A stretch of DNA of 64,000 nucleotides from Microbacterium candidum (GTDB lineage: Bacteria > Actinomycetota > Actinomycetes > Actinomycetales > Microbacteriaceae): assembly GCF_030315975.1 (NCBI RefSeq), contig NZ_JASXSZ010000007.1, forward strand, positions 49,902-113,901, read 5' to 3'. The notes beneath the pieces were generated by a model. It ran no database searches and was not told where the DNA came from. It was given only the letters and a program-made list of their open reading frames with translations. The translations under genes were made by a program, and so were the position numbers. This document shows, piece by piece, positions 24,701 through 32,714 of this stretch; the first letter of the stretch is position 1, and every line of letters starts with the position of its first letter.

Positions 24701-25563
24701 GCACCTCCGCCGCGTTCCTCCGTGCCGTCGCCCTCACCGAGTGCGCGCCCGAGCACGCCGACCGCGCTTTCACGGCGCAGCCGCAGCCCGTGCCGTGGCC
24801 GAAGGCGTACGGCGGGGACACCGTGGCGCAGAGCGTGGCGGCGGCCATCCGCACCGTCGACGACGATCGCGTCCTCCACTCGGTGCACTCGACGTTCCTC
24901 AGGGGCGTCGACGTGTCGGAGCCCGTGCGGTACGAGGTCGAGGCGATCCGCGACGGTCGCGGTTTCTCGACCCGGCACGTGCGCGGGCACCAGCACGGGA
25001 AGCTCGCCTTCATGGCGACGGCATCCTTCCACGTGCCGGAGGACTTCCCCGAGCACGGGCCCGCGATGCCCGACGTGCCGGCTCCCGAGACCCTGCCCAG
25101 CACGGCCGACTACCTCGCGGGTGAGCAGGGCGCCGACATCGAGTACTGGTCGCACGACCGCAGCTTCGACATGCGGCATGTGCCCGGTCCGGTCTACGTG
25201 CGCGTCGAGGGCGAGCGGACCCCGCACCAGGCGGTGTGGGTGCGCGCCTTCGCGGCGCTCGAGGACGACCCGATCACGCACCAGCTCGCGATCGCGTACG
25301 TGTGCGACTACACCATCCTCGAACCCGTCCTGCGTGTCCTCGACCTCCCATGGCGCGACGAGGGGCTCGTCACCGCAAGCCTCGACCACGCGATGTGGTT
25401 CCACGCGCCCGCCCGCGCGGACGACTGGCTGCTGTACGCGCAGGAGTCGGCCGGCATCTCGGACGGGCGCGGCCTCGGCCTCGGCCGGTTCTACGACCGC
25501 ACCGGGCGCCTCGTCGCCACGGTCGCCCAGGAGGGCATGATCCGCCCCGGCCGCCCGCTCTGA
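24697..25563 (+). CDS. Acyl-CoA thioesterase, TesB-like double hot-dog
   Basis: A 288-residue double hot-dog thioesterase. N-terminal repeat: KAYGGDTVAQSVAAAIRTV. C-terminal repeat: the catalytic-site pattern SLDHAMWFHAPAR with Asp followed by His, and SGISDGRGLGLGRFYDR, typical of acyl-CoA thioesterase II. It would hydrolyse a CoA thioester to the free acid. In this operon it may release a stalled aryl-CoA or a pathway product such as gentisyl-CoA. It starts by ATGA overlap with the cupin gene. Confidence 0.87.
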   Translation: MSTSAAFLRAVALTECAPEHADRAFTAQPQPVPWPKAYGGDTVAQSVAAAIRTVDDDRVLHSVHSTFLRGVDVSEPVRYEVEAIRDGRGFSTRHVRGHQHGKLAFMATASFHVPEDFPEHGPAMPDVPAPETLPSTADYLAGEQGADIEYWSHDRSFDMRHVPGPVYVRVEGERTPHQAVWVRAFAALEDDPITHQLAIAYVCDYTILEPVLRVLDLPWRDEGLVTASLDHAMWFHAPARADDWLLYAQESAGISDGRGLGLGRFYDRTGRLVATVAQEGMIRPGRPL

Positions 25564-25604
25564 CGAGCGCCGCCATCCACCCGATTCACCCGAAGGGATC
25601 AGCA

Positions 25605-27266
25605 ATGGAGCTTTCCCGCTCAGCCCACGTCGACACGTTCACGCGCGACTCGCTGCCGCCGGCAGACCAGTGGCCGACGTTCGAATTCACGATTCCGAGC
25701 GTGCAGTACCCCGAGCGCCTGAACGCCGCCGCCGAGCTCATCGACCGCACGACCGAGCGCTTCGGCGCCGATCGCGACGCGATCATCCTCGGCGACGGCT
25801 CGCGGTGGAGCTACGGCGAGCTGCAGCGGCGCGCGAACCAGTTCGCCCGCGTGCTCACCGAGGATCACGGGGTCGTCCCCGGCAACCGCGTCATGCTGCG
25901 GATGCTGAACGGCCCGTGGACCGTCGCGTGCTGGCTCGGCGCGCTCAAGGCCGGAGCCGTGGTCGTCACGACCATGGTCGCGTGGAAGGCGCAGGAGGTC
26001 CGCAACGTCGCCGAGCGCGTGCGTCCGACGGTCGCCGTCGCCGACCACCGCGGTCTCGCCGACATCGCCGACGTGCTCCACGAGCTCCTGCCGGAGGGCG
26101 GCGTCGTCGTCTTCGGCGGGGAGGACGACGAGCTCGAGAAGGCGTGCGACACCAAGCCCGGCGACTTCGAGGCCGTCGACACCGCGGCCGACGACGTCGC
26201 GCTGCTGGGCGCGACGAGCGGCACCACAGGCGTGCCGAAGATCACGATGCACTTCCACCGCGACATCCTCGCGAACGCCGACACCTTCGCCGAGCACGTC
26301 CTCCACCTGACCGCCGACGACGTCAGCGCGACGACGGCGCCGCTCGCGTTCACCTTCGGTCTCGGCGGCGCTGTGGTGTTCCCGCTGCGGAGCGGGGGCG
26401 CCGCGGTCATCCTCGAGCGGGCGACGCCGATCGAGCTCGCCAAGCTCATCGAGCCTCTCGGCATCACCGTGCTCTACACGGCTCCCACCGGATACCGGAA
26501 CCTCCTCAAGGAGGGCTACACCGCCGAGCTGAAGCGGCTGCGCCTCGGCGTCTCGGCCGGTGAGCACCTCGCGCAGGAGACCTTCGAGTCGGTGCGGGAT
26601 GCGACGGGCCTGCGCCTCGTCGACGGCATCGGCTCCACGGAGATGCTGCACGTGTTCATCTCCGCCTCCGGCGACGACATCCGCCCCGGCGCGACCGGCA
26701 AAGCCGTTCCCGGCTACCGTGCGGCGATCCTCGACGACGACGGTGACCCGGTCGGCGCGGGTGTCCCCGGACGGCTGGGAGTCATCGGCCCGACCGGATG
26801 CCGGTACCTCGATGACCCGCGGCAGGCCGGCTACGTCAGCAATGGCTGGAACGTCACGGGCGACACGTTCGTGATGGATGAGGACGGGTACTTCGTCTTC
26901 CAGGCGCGCAACGACTCGATGATCGTCACCGCCGGTTACAACGTCGGCGCTCCCGAGGTCGAGGAGGCGATCGCCGTCCACCCCGACGTCATGGAGGTCG
27001 CCGTCGTCGCGCGGCCGGATGCCGACCGCGGCATGATCGTCAACGCCTTCGTGGTCCCGCGCAGCGGGGTGGAGGGCTCCGACGAGCTGACCGCATCCAT
27101 CATCGACGTCGTCAAGACGCGCCTCGCGGTCTACAAGCTGCCGCGCCGCATCGACTACATCACCGAGCTGCCCCGCAACCCCAGCGGCAAAGTGCAGCAC
27201 TTCGTCCTGCGCGAGCGTGCGGCGGCCGACGCCGCGGCCGCCGCCCTCGTCTCCCAAGGAGCCTGA
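25605..27266 (+). CDS. Aryl-CoA ligase, 2-aminobenzoate/benzoate-CoA ligase type
   Basis: A 553-residue adenylate-forming ligase. The P-loop reads TSGTTGVPKITMHFHRD (about 206-222), and MHFHRD is a feature I associate with 2-aminobenzoate and related benzoate-CoA ligases. Further motifs are DGIGSTEMLHVFIS near 350, the hinge NVTGDTFVMDEDGYFVFQ near 420 and SGKVQHFVLRE with the catalytic Lys at the C-terminus. It would activate anthranilate (or salicylate) with ATP and CoA. The ATG at 25605 follows cgaaggga; only 1 nt separates its stop from the next ATG. Confidence 0.85.
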   Translation: MELSRSAHVDTFTRDSLPPADQWPTFEFTIPSVQYPERLNAAAELIDRTTERFGADRDAIILGDGSRWSYGELQRRANQFARVLTEDHGVVPGNRVMLRMLNGPWTVACWLGALKAGAVVVTTMVAWKAQEVRNVAERVRPTVAVADHRGLADIADVLHELLPEGGVVVFGGEDDELEKACDTKPGDFEAVDTAADDVALLGATSGTTGVPKITMHFHRDILANADTFAEHVLHLTADDVSATTAPLAFTFGLGGAVVFPLRSGGAAVILERATPIELAKLIEPLGITVLYTAPTGYRNLLKEGYTAELKRLRLGVSAGEHLAQETFESVRDATGLRLVDGIGSTEMLHVFISASGDDIRPGATGKAVPGYRAAILDDDGDPVGAGVPGRLGVIGPTGCRYLDDPRQAGYVSNGWNVTGDTFVMDEDGYFVFQARNDSMIVTAGYNVGAPEVEEAIAVHPDVMEVAVVARPDADRGMIVNAFVVPRSGVEGSDELTASIIDVVKTRLAVYKLPRRIDYITELPRNPSGKVQHFVLRERAAADAAAAALVSQGA

Positions 27267-27267
27267 C

Positions 27268-29688
27268 ATGCGCGTCGCCGTCATCGGAGGTGGCCCCGGC
27301 GGGCTCTACTTCTCCGCCCTCATGAAGCAGCTGGACCCCGCGCACGAGATCACCGTGTGGGAGCGCAACGCGCCGGACGACACTTTCGGGTTCGGGGTCG
27401 TGTTCAGCGACGAGACCCTCGGCGGTATCGAGAACGCCGACCCGGTGATCGCCCAGCGCATGGGCGAGCAGTTCGCGCGCTGGACCGACATCGACATCCT
27501 CTTCGGCGGCGACGTGCACACGGTCGGCGGGCAGGGCTTCGCGGCCATGGGCCGCAAGGAGCTGCTGCAGCTGCTGCAGCAGCGGTGCCTCGAGCTCGGT
27601 GTGGAGATCCGGTTCCGCACCGAGGCGCCGGATGCGGCGGACCTCATGCGCGACCACGACCTCGTGCTGGCAGCGGACGGCATCAACTCCCGCGTGCGCG
27701 GTCAGTTCGCGGACGCCTTCGGCCCCGACCTCGACCGGCGCGTGTCGAAGTACATGTGGCTCGGCACCGACCGCGTCTTCGAGGCGTTCACGTTCGCCGT
27801 GCTGCACACGCCGTACGGCATCATGCAGCTGCACGGCTACCCCTACTCCGATCAAGGCTCGACGTTCCTCATCGAGATGCACGAGGACGTCTGGCGCGCG
27901 GCCGGTTTCGACGCCACCGAGAACGAGGTCTTCCCTCCTGGGGTCAGCGACGAGTACGCGATCGAGAAGATCAAGGGCTTCTTCGCCGAGGTGCTCGACG
28001 GGCACGAGGTGCTCTCGAACAACTCGAAGTGGCTGAACTTCACGACCGTGCGCAACGACCACTGGCACCACGAGAACCTCGTGATCCTGGGGGATGCGGC
28101 GCACACGGCGCACTTCTCGATCGGCTCCGGCACCAAGCTCGCCATGGAGGATGCGCTGGCCCTCGCCGCGTGCCTGCACGAGCACTCCTCCCTCGAGGAG
28201 GCGCTCGAGGCCTACGAAGTCGAACGGCGTCCGGTCGTGGCATCCACTCAGCGCGCTGCGCAGGCCTCTCTCGAGTGGTTCGAGCAGATCGGCCAGTACG
28301 CGGACCAGGATCCGCTGCAGTTCTCGTTCAATCTGCTCACCCGCAGCCGCCGCATCACGCTGGAGAACCTCGGCCTGCGCGATCCGCTGTTCGCGGAGGA
28401 GCTGCTCGCTCGCAGCGGTCTCGAGGGCCGCACGCCGGACGAGCCGGCGATGTTCCGGCCGCACCGGATCGGGCGGCTGGAGCTGAAGAACCGCATCGTG
28501 GTCTCGCCGATGGACATGTACTGCTCGGTCGAGGGCGTGCCCGGCGACTTCCACCTCGTGCACCTCGGTTCCAAGGCGCAGGGCGGCGCGGGACTCGTCA
28601 TGACCGAGATGGTGTGCGTGTCGGCCGAAGGCCGGATCACCCCCGGATGCGCGGGACTCTACACCGACGAGCAGCGTGACGCGTGGGGCCGCATCGTCGA
28701 CTACGTGCACCATCAGACCACCGCCAAGATCGGCGTGCAGATCGGGCACTCCGGCCGCAAGGGCTCGACGAAGCTCATGTGGGAGGGCATCGACGAGCCG
28801 CTGCCCGAGGGCAACTGGCCCGTCGTCGCGCCCTCAGCGCTGCCCTACAGCGCGGCGAATCAAGTGCCGTCCGAGCTCGACCGCGCGGGGATGATCCGCA
28901 TCCGCGACGAGTTCGTCGCGGCGACGGAGCGGGCGGCGGATGCGGGCTTCGACCTCGCCGAGCTGCACGCGGCGCACGGGTACCTCATCTCCGAATTCCT
29001 CTCACCCGTGGCCAACCGGCGCACCGACGAGTACGGCGGGTCGCTGGAGAATCGGCTGCGCTTCCCCCTCGAGGTCTTCGACGCGATGCGGGCCGCGTGG
29101 CCCGCCGAGCGGCCGATGACCGTCCGCGTCTCCGCGGTCGACTGGATCGAGGGCGGCAACACGGTCGACGACGCCGTGGAGATCGCCCGCGCGTTCATCG
29201 CGCACGGCGCGGACGGCATCGACGTCTCGTCGGGCCAGCTGCACAAGGACGAGAAGCCGGCCTTCGGCCGCAGCTACCAGACGCCGTTCGCCGACGCGAT
29301 CCGCAACCGCGTGGCCGCCGGGGCGGACGTCACCGTCATCGCGGTGGGCGCCGTCTCGAGCTATGACGACGTCAACTCGATCCTGCTCGCCGGCCGCGCC
29401 GACATGGTTGCCCTCGGGCGCACGCACCTCTACGACCCGCACTGGACGCTGCACGCCGCCGCCGACCAGGGCTATCGCGGACCGGGCGCGGAGTGGGTGG
29501 CGCCCTTCCGCGCCGGCTCCCGGAAGCCCCCGACCGCCCGCACCGACGCGGTGCGCCCGCGCCTCTCGCTCGTCCGCGACGCGCAGTCCGGCGCCGACGG
29601 CGCTCCTGAGCACCGCCGCTGGACGCCCGCGCGTCCGGTCGATACGGCCGAGCCTGTCGCGGTCGGCGCCGCAGTCGGCGCCCGCTGA
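27268..29688 (+). CDS. Fused flavin monooxygenase / old-yellow-enzyme reductase (2-aminobenzoyl-CoA monooxygenase/reductase or salicylyl-CoA 5-hydroxylase type)
   Basis: An 806-residue two-domain flavoprotein. Residues 1-385: class A FAD monooxygenase with dinucleotide site VIGGGPGGLYFSAL and FAD motif LGDAAHTAHFSIGSG (Asp276). Residues 395-745: an old-yellow-enzyme TIM barrel (FRPHRIGRLELKNRIVVSPM) with the active-site pair His567/His570 in HAAHGYLISEF and ANRRTDEYGGSLENR. This fusion is known from Azoarcus evansii 2-aminobenzoyl-CoA monooxygenase/reductase, which hydroxylates and then reduces the ring of the CoA ester. Annotation pipelines call it bifunctional salicylyl-CoA 5-hydroxylase/oxidoreductase. 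The C-terminal 60 residues are disordered. The upstream ligase and nearby kynureninase favour anthranilyl-CoA. Confidence 0.88.
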   Translation: MRVAVIGGGPGGLYFSALMKQLDPAHEITVWERNAPDDTFGFGVVFSDETLGGIENADPVIAQRMGEQFARWTDIDILFGGDVHTVGGQGFAAMGRKELLQLLQQRCLELGVEIRFRTEAPDAADLMRDHDLVLAADGINSRVRGQFADAFGPDLDRRVSKYMWLGTDRVFEAFTFAVLHTPYGIMQLHGYPYSDQGSTFLIEMHEDVWRAAGFDATENEVFPPGVSDEYAIEKIKGFFAEVLDGHEVLSNNSKWLNFTTVRNDHWHHENLVILGDAAHTAHFSIGSGTKLAMEDALALAACLHEHSSLEEALEAYEVERRPVVASTQRAAQASLEWFEQIGQYADQDPLQFSFNLLTRSRRITLENLGLRDPLFAEELLARSGLEGRTPDEPAMFRPHRIGRLELKNRIVVSPMDMYCSVEGVPGDFHLVHLGSKAQGGAGLVMTEMVCVSAEGRITPGCAGLYTDEQRDAWGRIVDYVHHQTTAKIGVQIGHSGRKGSTKLMWEGIDEPLPEGNWPVVAPSALPYSAANQVPSELDRAGMIRIRDEFVAATERAADAGFDLAELHAAHGYLISEFLSPVANRRTDEYGGSLENRLRFPLEVFDAMRAAWPAERPMTVRVSAVDWIEGGNTVDDAVEIARAFIAHGADGIDVSSGQLHKDEKPAFGRSYQTPFADAIRNRVAAGADVTVIAVGAVSSYDDVNSILLAGRADMVALGRTHLYDPHWTLHAAADQGYRGPGAEWVAPFRAGSRKPPTARTDAVRPRLSLVRDAQSGADGAPEHRRWTPARPVDTAEPVAVGAAVGAR

Positions 29689-29719
29689 CGCATCCACTCC
29701 CGAGTTCGAAGGAAGAAGC

Positions 29720-30133
29720 ATGACACGGCAGATCGTCAACCCCCCGAGTCTCGTGAAGCCGAGCGGCTTCGCGCACGGCGTGCGCGCCGGTGAATTCGTC
29801 TACCTCGGCGGGCAGACCGCGATGGATGCCGACGGCGCCATCGTCGGGGGAGGGATCGTCGAGCAGTTCGTCCAGGCGTTCTCGAACGTGCTCACCACGC
29901 TGGAGGCGGCGGGAGGTACACCCGCAGACCTCGTCGACGTCACGATCTATCTCACCGACGTCGAGGACTACCAGGCCAACGGCCGCGAGATCGGGCGACG
30001 CTGGCGCGAGATGGCCGGCACCGAGTATCCCGCGATGGCCGGGATCGGGGTCACCCGGCTCTGGCAGCGGGAGGCGCTCATCGAGATCCAGGGCGTCGCG
30101 CACATCGCCGGCACCGCCGGGGACGACGCCTGA
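29720..30133 (+). CDS. RidA/YjgF-family enamine/imine deaminase
   Basis: A 137-residue RidA-fold protein (GFAHGVRAGEFVYLGGQTAMD near the N-terminus, ending EALIEIQGVAHI). RidA proteins hydrolyse enamines and imines. Reduction of a hydroxylated 2-aminobenzoyl-CoA would leave an enamine, so a deaminase fits well as the next step. The usual substrate-binding Arg of the RidA subfamily is not obvious, so it belongs to a related branch. The ATG at 29720 has aaggaag upstream. Its stop overlaps the next start (TGATG). Confidence 0.83.
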   Translation: MTRQIVNPPSLVKPSGFAHGVRAGEFVYLGGQTAMDADGAIVGGGIVEQFVQAFSNVLTTLEAAGGTPADLVDVTIYLTDVEDYQANGREIGRRWREMAGTEYPAMAGIGVTRLWQREALIEIQGVAHIAGTAGDDA

Positions 30134-30960
30134 TGAGGCTCGCCACGGTCCTCGTCGGCGCATCCACACGTGCGGCCGCGGGGGACGACGACGGCTGGGT
30201 GGTGCTCGACGAGCGCGACGCGCAGGCGCTCATCGCCGAGCCGGGGTGGCGCGTTCGCGTCGAGGCAGCGCTGCACGATCGGGAGCGTGTCCGTCTCGAG
30301 CCTGAGGCCTTCCTCACCCCGATGCCGCGCCCGGCGAAGGTCCTGTGCTGCGGACTGAACTACCGCGACCACATCGTGGAGACCGGGCGCGCGGTGCCGG
30401 AGTACCCGACGCTGTTCGCGAAGTTCGCCGACACCCTCACAGGCCCGGTCGACGACATCGTCGTCCACGACACCGAGCGGCTCGACTGGGAGGCCGAGCT
30501 CGTCGTCGTCGTCGGCGCGGAGGTGCATCGCGCAACGCGCGACGAGGCCCGCGCGGCGATCCTCGGGTACACCGTCTCGAACGACATCTCGATGCGCGAC
30601 TGGCAGCAGCGCACCCTGCAGTGGGTGCAGGGAAAGGCGTTCGACGGCACGACGCCGGTTGGGCCGGTGGTGGTGACGGCGGATGCGGTCGAGCCCCGCG
30701 AGGGCCTGCGCATCACGTGCGCGGTCAACGGCGAGACGATGCAGGACGGCAACACGCGCGAGCTCGTCTTCGACGCCGCCGACCTCCTCGCGTACGTGTC
30801 GCAGATCACGCGGCTGCGGCCGGGCGACCTCATCCTCACGGGCACGCCGGGGGGCGTCGCGCTCGGGATGCCGGAGCCCCGGTGGCTGCGCGACGGCGAC
30901 ATCGTGACGACGGCCATCGAAGGGATCGGGGAGCTCCGGAACACTGTCCGCTTCGAATAG
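30133..30960 (+). CDS. Fumarylacetoacetate hydrolase (FAH) family protein
   Basis: A 275-residue FAH-fold protein. The catalytic and metal motifs are LCCGLNYRDH near 74, the metal-binding DWEAELVVVVG, and NDISMRDWQQR near 155 followed by GKAFDGTTPVGP. The family hydrolyses C-C bonds of beta-diketo acids, including fumarylpyruvate in the gentisate route, or isomerises or decarboxylates similar acids. As the last gene of the operon it may act on the ring-opened product. It ends before a strong two-hairpin terminator. Confidence 0.85.
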   Translation: MRLATVLVGASTRAAAGDDDGWVVLDERDAQALIAEPGWRVRVEAALHDRERVRLEPEAFLTPMPRPAKVLCCGLNYRDHIVETGRAVPEYPTLFAKFADTLTGPVDDIVVHDTERLDWEAELVVVVGAEVHRATRDEARAAILGYTVSNDISMRDWQQRTLQWVQGKAFDGTTPVGPVVVTADAVEPREGLRITCAVNGETMQDGNTRELVFDAADLLAYVSQITRLRPGDLILTGTPGGVALGMPEPRWLRDGDIVTTAIEGIGELRNTVRFE

Positions 30961-30964
30961 GGCC

Positions 30965-31036
30965 TGTGTCCCGAGCGGGGGCTCGGGGGGACACAGAAGA
31001 ACGGGCAGGATGCGGGTTGCCGCATCCTGCCCGTTC
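30965..31036. terminator. Two-hairpin terminator between the aryl-CoA operon and aceA
   Basis: A first stem (tgtgtcccgagc against gctcggggggacaca) is followed by a second perfect 17-bp stem (gaacgggcaggatgcgg, 30999-31015, against 31020-31036). It lies between convergent genes and so probably works in both directions. A REP-like half-copy (cccttcgagctcgtcgaagg) follows at about 31044. Confidence 0.75.
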
Positions 31037-31089
31037 GCCCGCCGCCCTTCGAGCTCGTCGAAGGCGGCAGCAGTCCCTCTTGGGGAAGC

Positions 31090-32685
31090 TCAGCCGAACT
31101 GGTTCATCGTGTTGTGCTGGCCGCCGGCCTTGAGGGCGGCGTCACCGGCGAAGTACTCCTTGTGGTTGTCGCCGATGTCGCTGCCGGCCATGTTCTGATG
31201 CTTGACCGTCGCGATGCCCTCGCGGATCTCGCGACGCTGCACGCCCTTCACGTAGGCGAGCATGCCCTCGTCGCCGAAGTAGCCCTTCGCGAGGTCATCG
31301 GTCGACAGGGCCGCCGTGTGGTAGGTCGGGAGCGTGATGAGGTGGTGGAAGATCCCCGCGCGGGCGGAGCCGTCGCGCTGGAACGTGCGGATCTTCTCGT
31401 CGGCGAGGCGCGCCAGCTCGGTGTCGTCGTACTCGACGCTCATGAGGTCGCCGCGGTCGTAGGCCGAGACATCCTCGCCCCGCTCCACGAGCAGGTCGTA
31501 CGCCTGCTGGCGGAAGTTCAGCGTCCAGTTGAACGACGGGCTGTTGTTGTAGACGAGCTTGGCGTTCGGGATCTCCTCGCGGATCGCGTCGACCATGCCG
31601 GCGATCTGCTCCACGTGCGGCTTCTCGGTCTCGATCCAGAGCAGATCGGCGCCGTTGCGCAGCGACGTGATGCAGTCGAGCACGACCCGCTCCTCGCCGG
31701 TCCCGGGGCGGAACTGGTAGAGGTTGCTCGCGAGGCGCTTCGGGCGCAGCAGCTTGCCGTCGCGCTTGATGACGACGTCGCCGTTGCCGAGGTCGCCGTC
31801 CTGGATCTCTTCGACGTCGAGGAACGCGTTGTACTGGTCGCCGAGGTCGCCGGGCGCGTGGGTGACCGCGAGCTTCTGCGTGAGGCCGGCACCGAGCGAG
31901 TCGGTGCGGGCGACGATCACGCCGTTGTCGATGCCGAGCTCGAGGAAGGCGTAGCGGACCGCGTTGAGCTTCGCGATGAAGTCCTCGTGGGGGACGGTGA
32001 CCTTGCCGTCCTGGTGGCCGCACTGCTTCTCGTCCGAGACCTGGTTCTCGATCTGGATGGCGCAGGCGCCCGCCTCGATCATCTTCTTGGCGAGGAGGTA
32101 CGTCGCCTCGGGGTTGCCGAAGCCCGCGTCGATGTCGGCGATGATCGGCACGACGTGGGTCTCGTAGTTGTCGATCTGCGACTGGATGAACTCGGCCGCC
32201 GTCTCATCGCCGGCCGCGCGCGCCCGGTCGAGCTGCGTGAACAGCAGGTCGAGCTCGCGGGCGTCGGCCTGACGGAGGAACGTGTACAGTTCCTCGATCA
32301 GCGCGGGCACCGCGGTCTTCTCGTGCATCGACTGGTCGGGCAGCGGCCCGAACTCCGAGCGGAGCGCGGCGACCATCCACCCGGACAGGTACAGGTAGCG
32401 CTTGTTCGTCGACTTCAGGTGCTTCTTGATCGAGATCAGCTTCTGCTGCCCGATGAAGCCGTGCCAGACGCCGAGCGACTGCGTGTACACCGACGCGTCG
32501 GCGTCGTACTCGGCCATGTCGCGGCGCATGATGTCGGCCGTGTACTGGGCGATCTCGAGACCCGTGCGGAAGCGGTTCTGCGCACGCATGCGGGCGACGG
32601 ACTCGGGGTCGATGGCATCCCAGCTGGAGCCGTGCTGCTCGGTGAGCGCGCGGATGGCTTCGATGTCGTCGTTGTAGGAGGTCAT
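31090..32685 (-). CDS. aceA: Isocitrate lyase, long (531-residue) form
   Basis: Cleaves isocitrate to glyoxylate and succinate in the glyoxylate shunt. The active-site loop reads KQCGHQDGK with catalytic Cys222, and IIADIDAGFGNPEATY holds the magnesium site. At 531 residues it matches the longer isocitrate lyase type rather than the roughly 430-residue enterobacterial and corynebacterial type. It lies 29 nt downstream of aceB in the same direction, so the order is aceB-aceA. It allows growth on acetate, and hence on acetyl-CoA from the neighbouring catabolic blocks. Confidence 0.95.
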   Translation of the reverse strand: MTSYNDDIEAIRALTEQHGSSWDAIDPESVARMRAQNRFRTGLEIAQYTADIMRRDMAEYDADASVYTQSLGVWHGFIGQQKLISIKKHLKSTNKRYLYLSGWMVAALRSEFGPLPDQSMHEKTAVPALIEELYTFLRQADARELDLLFTQLDRARAAGDETAAEFIQSQIDNYETHVVPIIADIDAGFGNPEATYLLAKKMIEAGACAIQIENQVSDEKQCGHQDGKVTVPHEDFIAKLNAVRYAFLELGIDNGVIVARTDSLGAGLTQKLAVTHAPGDLGDQYNAFLDVEEIQDGDLGNGDVVIKRDGKLLRPKRLASNLYQFRPGTGEERVVLDCITSLRNGADLLWIETEKPHVEQIAGMVDAIREEIPNAKLVYNNSPSFNWTLNFRQQAYDLLVERGEDVSAYDRGDLMSVEYDDTELARLADEKIRTFQRDGSARAGIFHHLITLPTYHTAALSTDDLAKGYFGDEGMLAYVKGVQRREIREGIATVKHQNMAGSDIGDNHKEYFAGDAALKAGGQHNTMNQFG

Positions 32686-32714
32686 GGTCCTGTTCCTTCG
32701 TGTCGGGTGGCCGA

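Noticed and set aside
30965..31036. Possible attachment site or insertion-sequence end
   Set aside because: It is two ordinary terminator hairpins between convergent genes; there are no target duplications or transposase.
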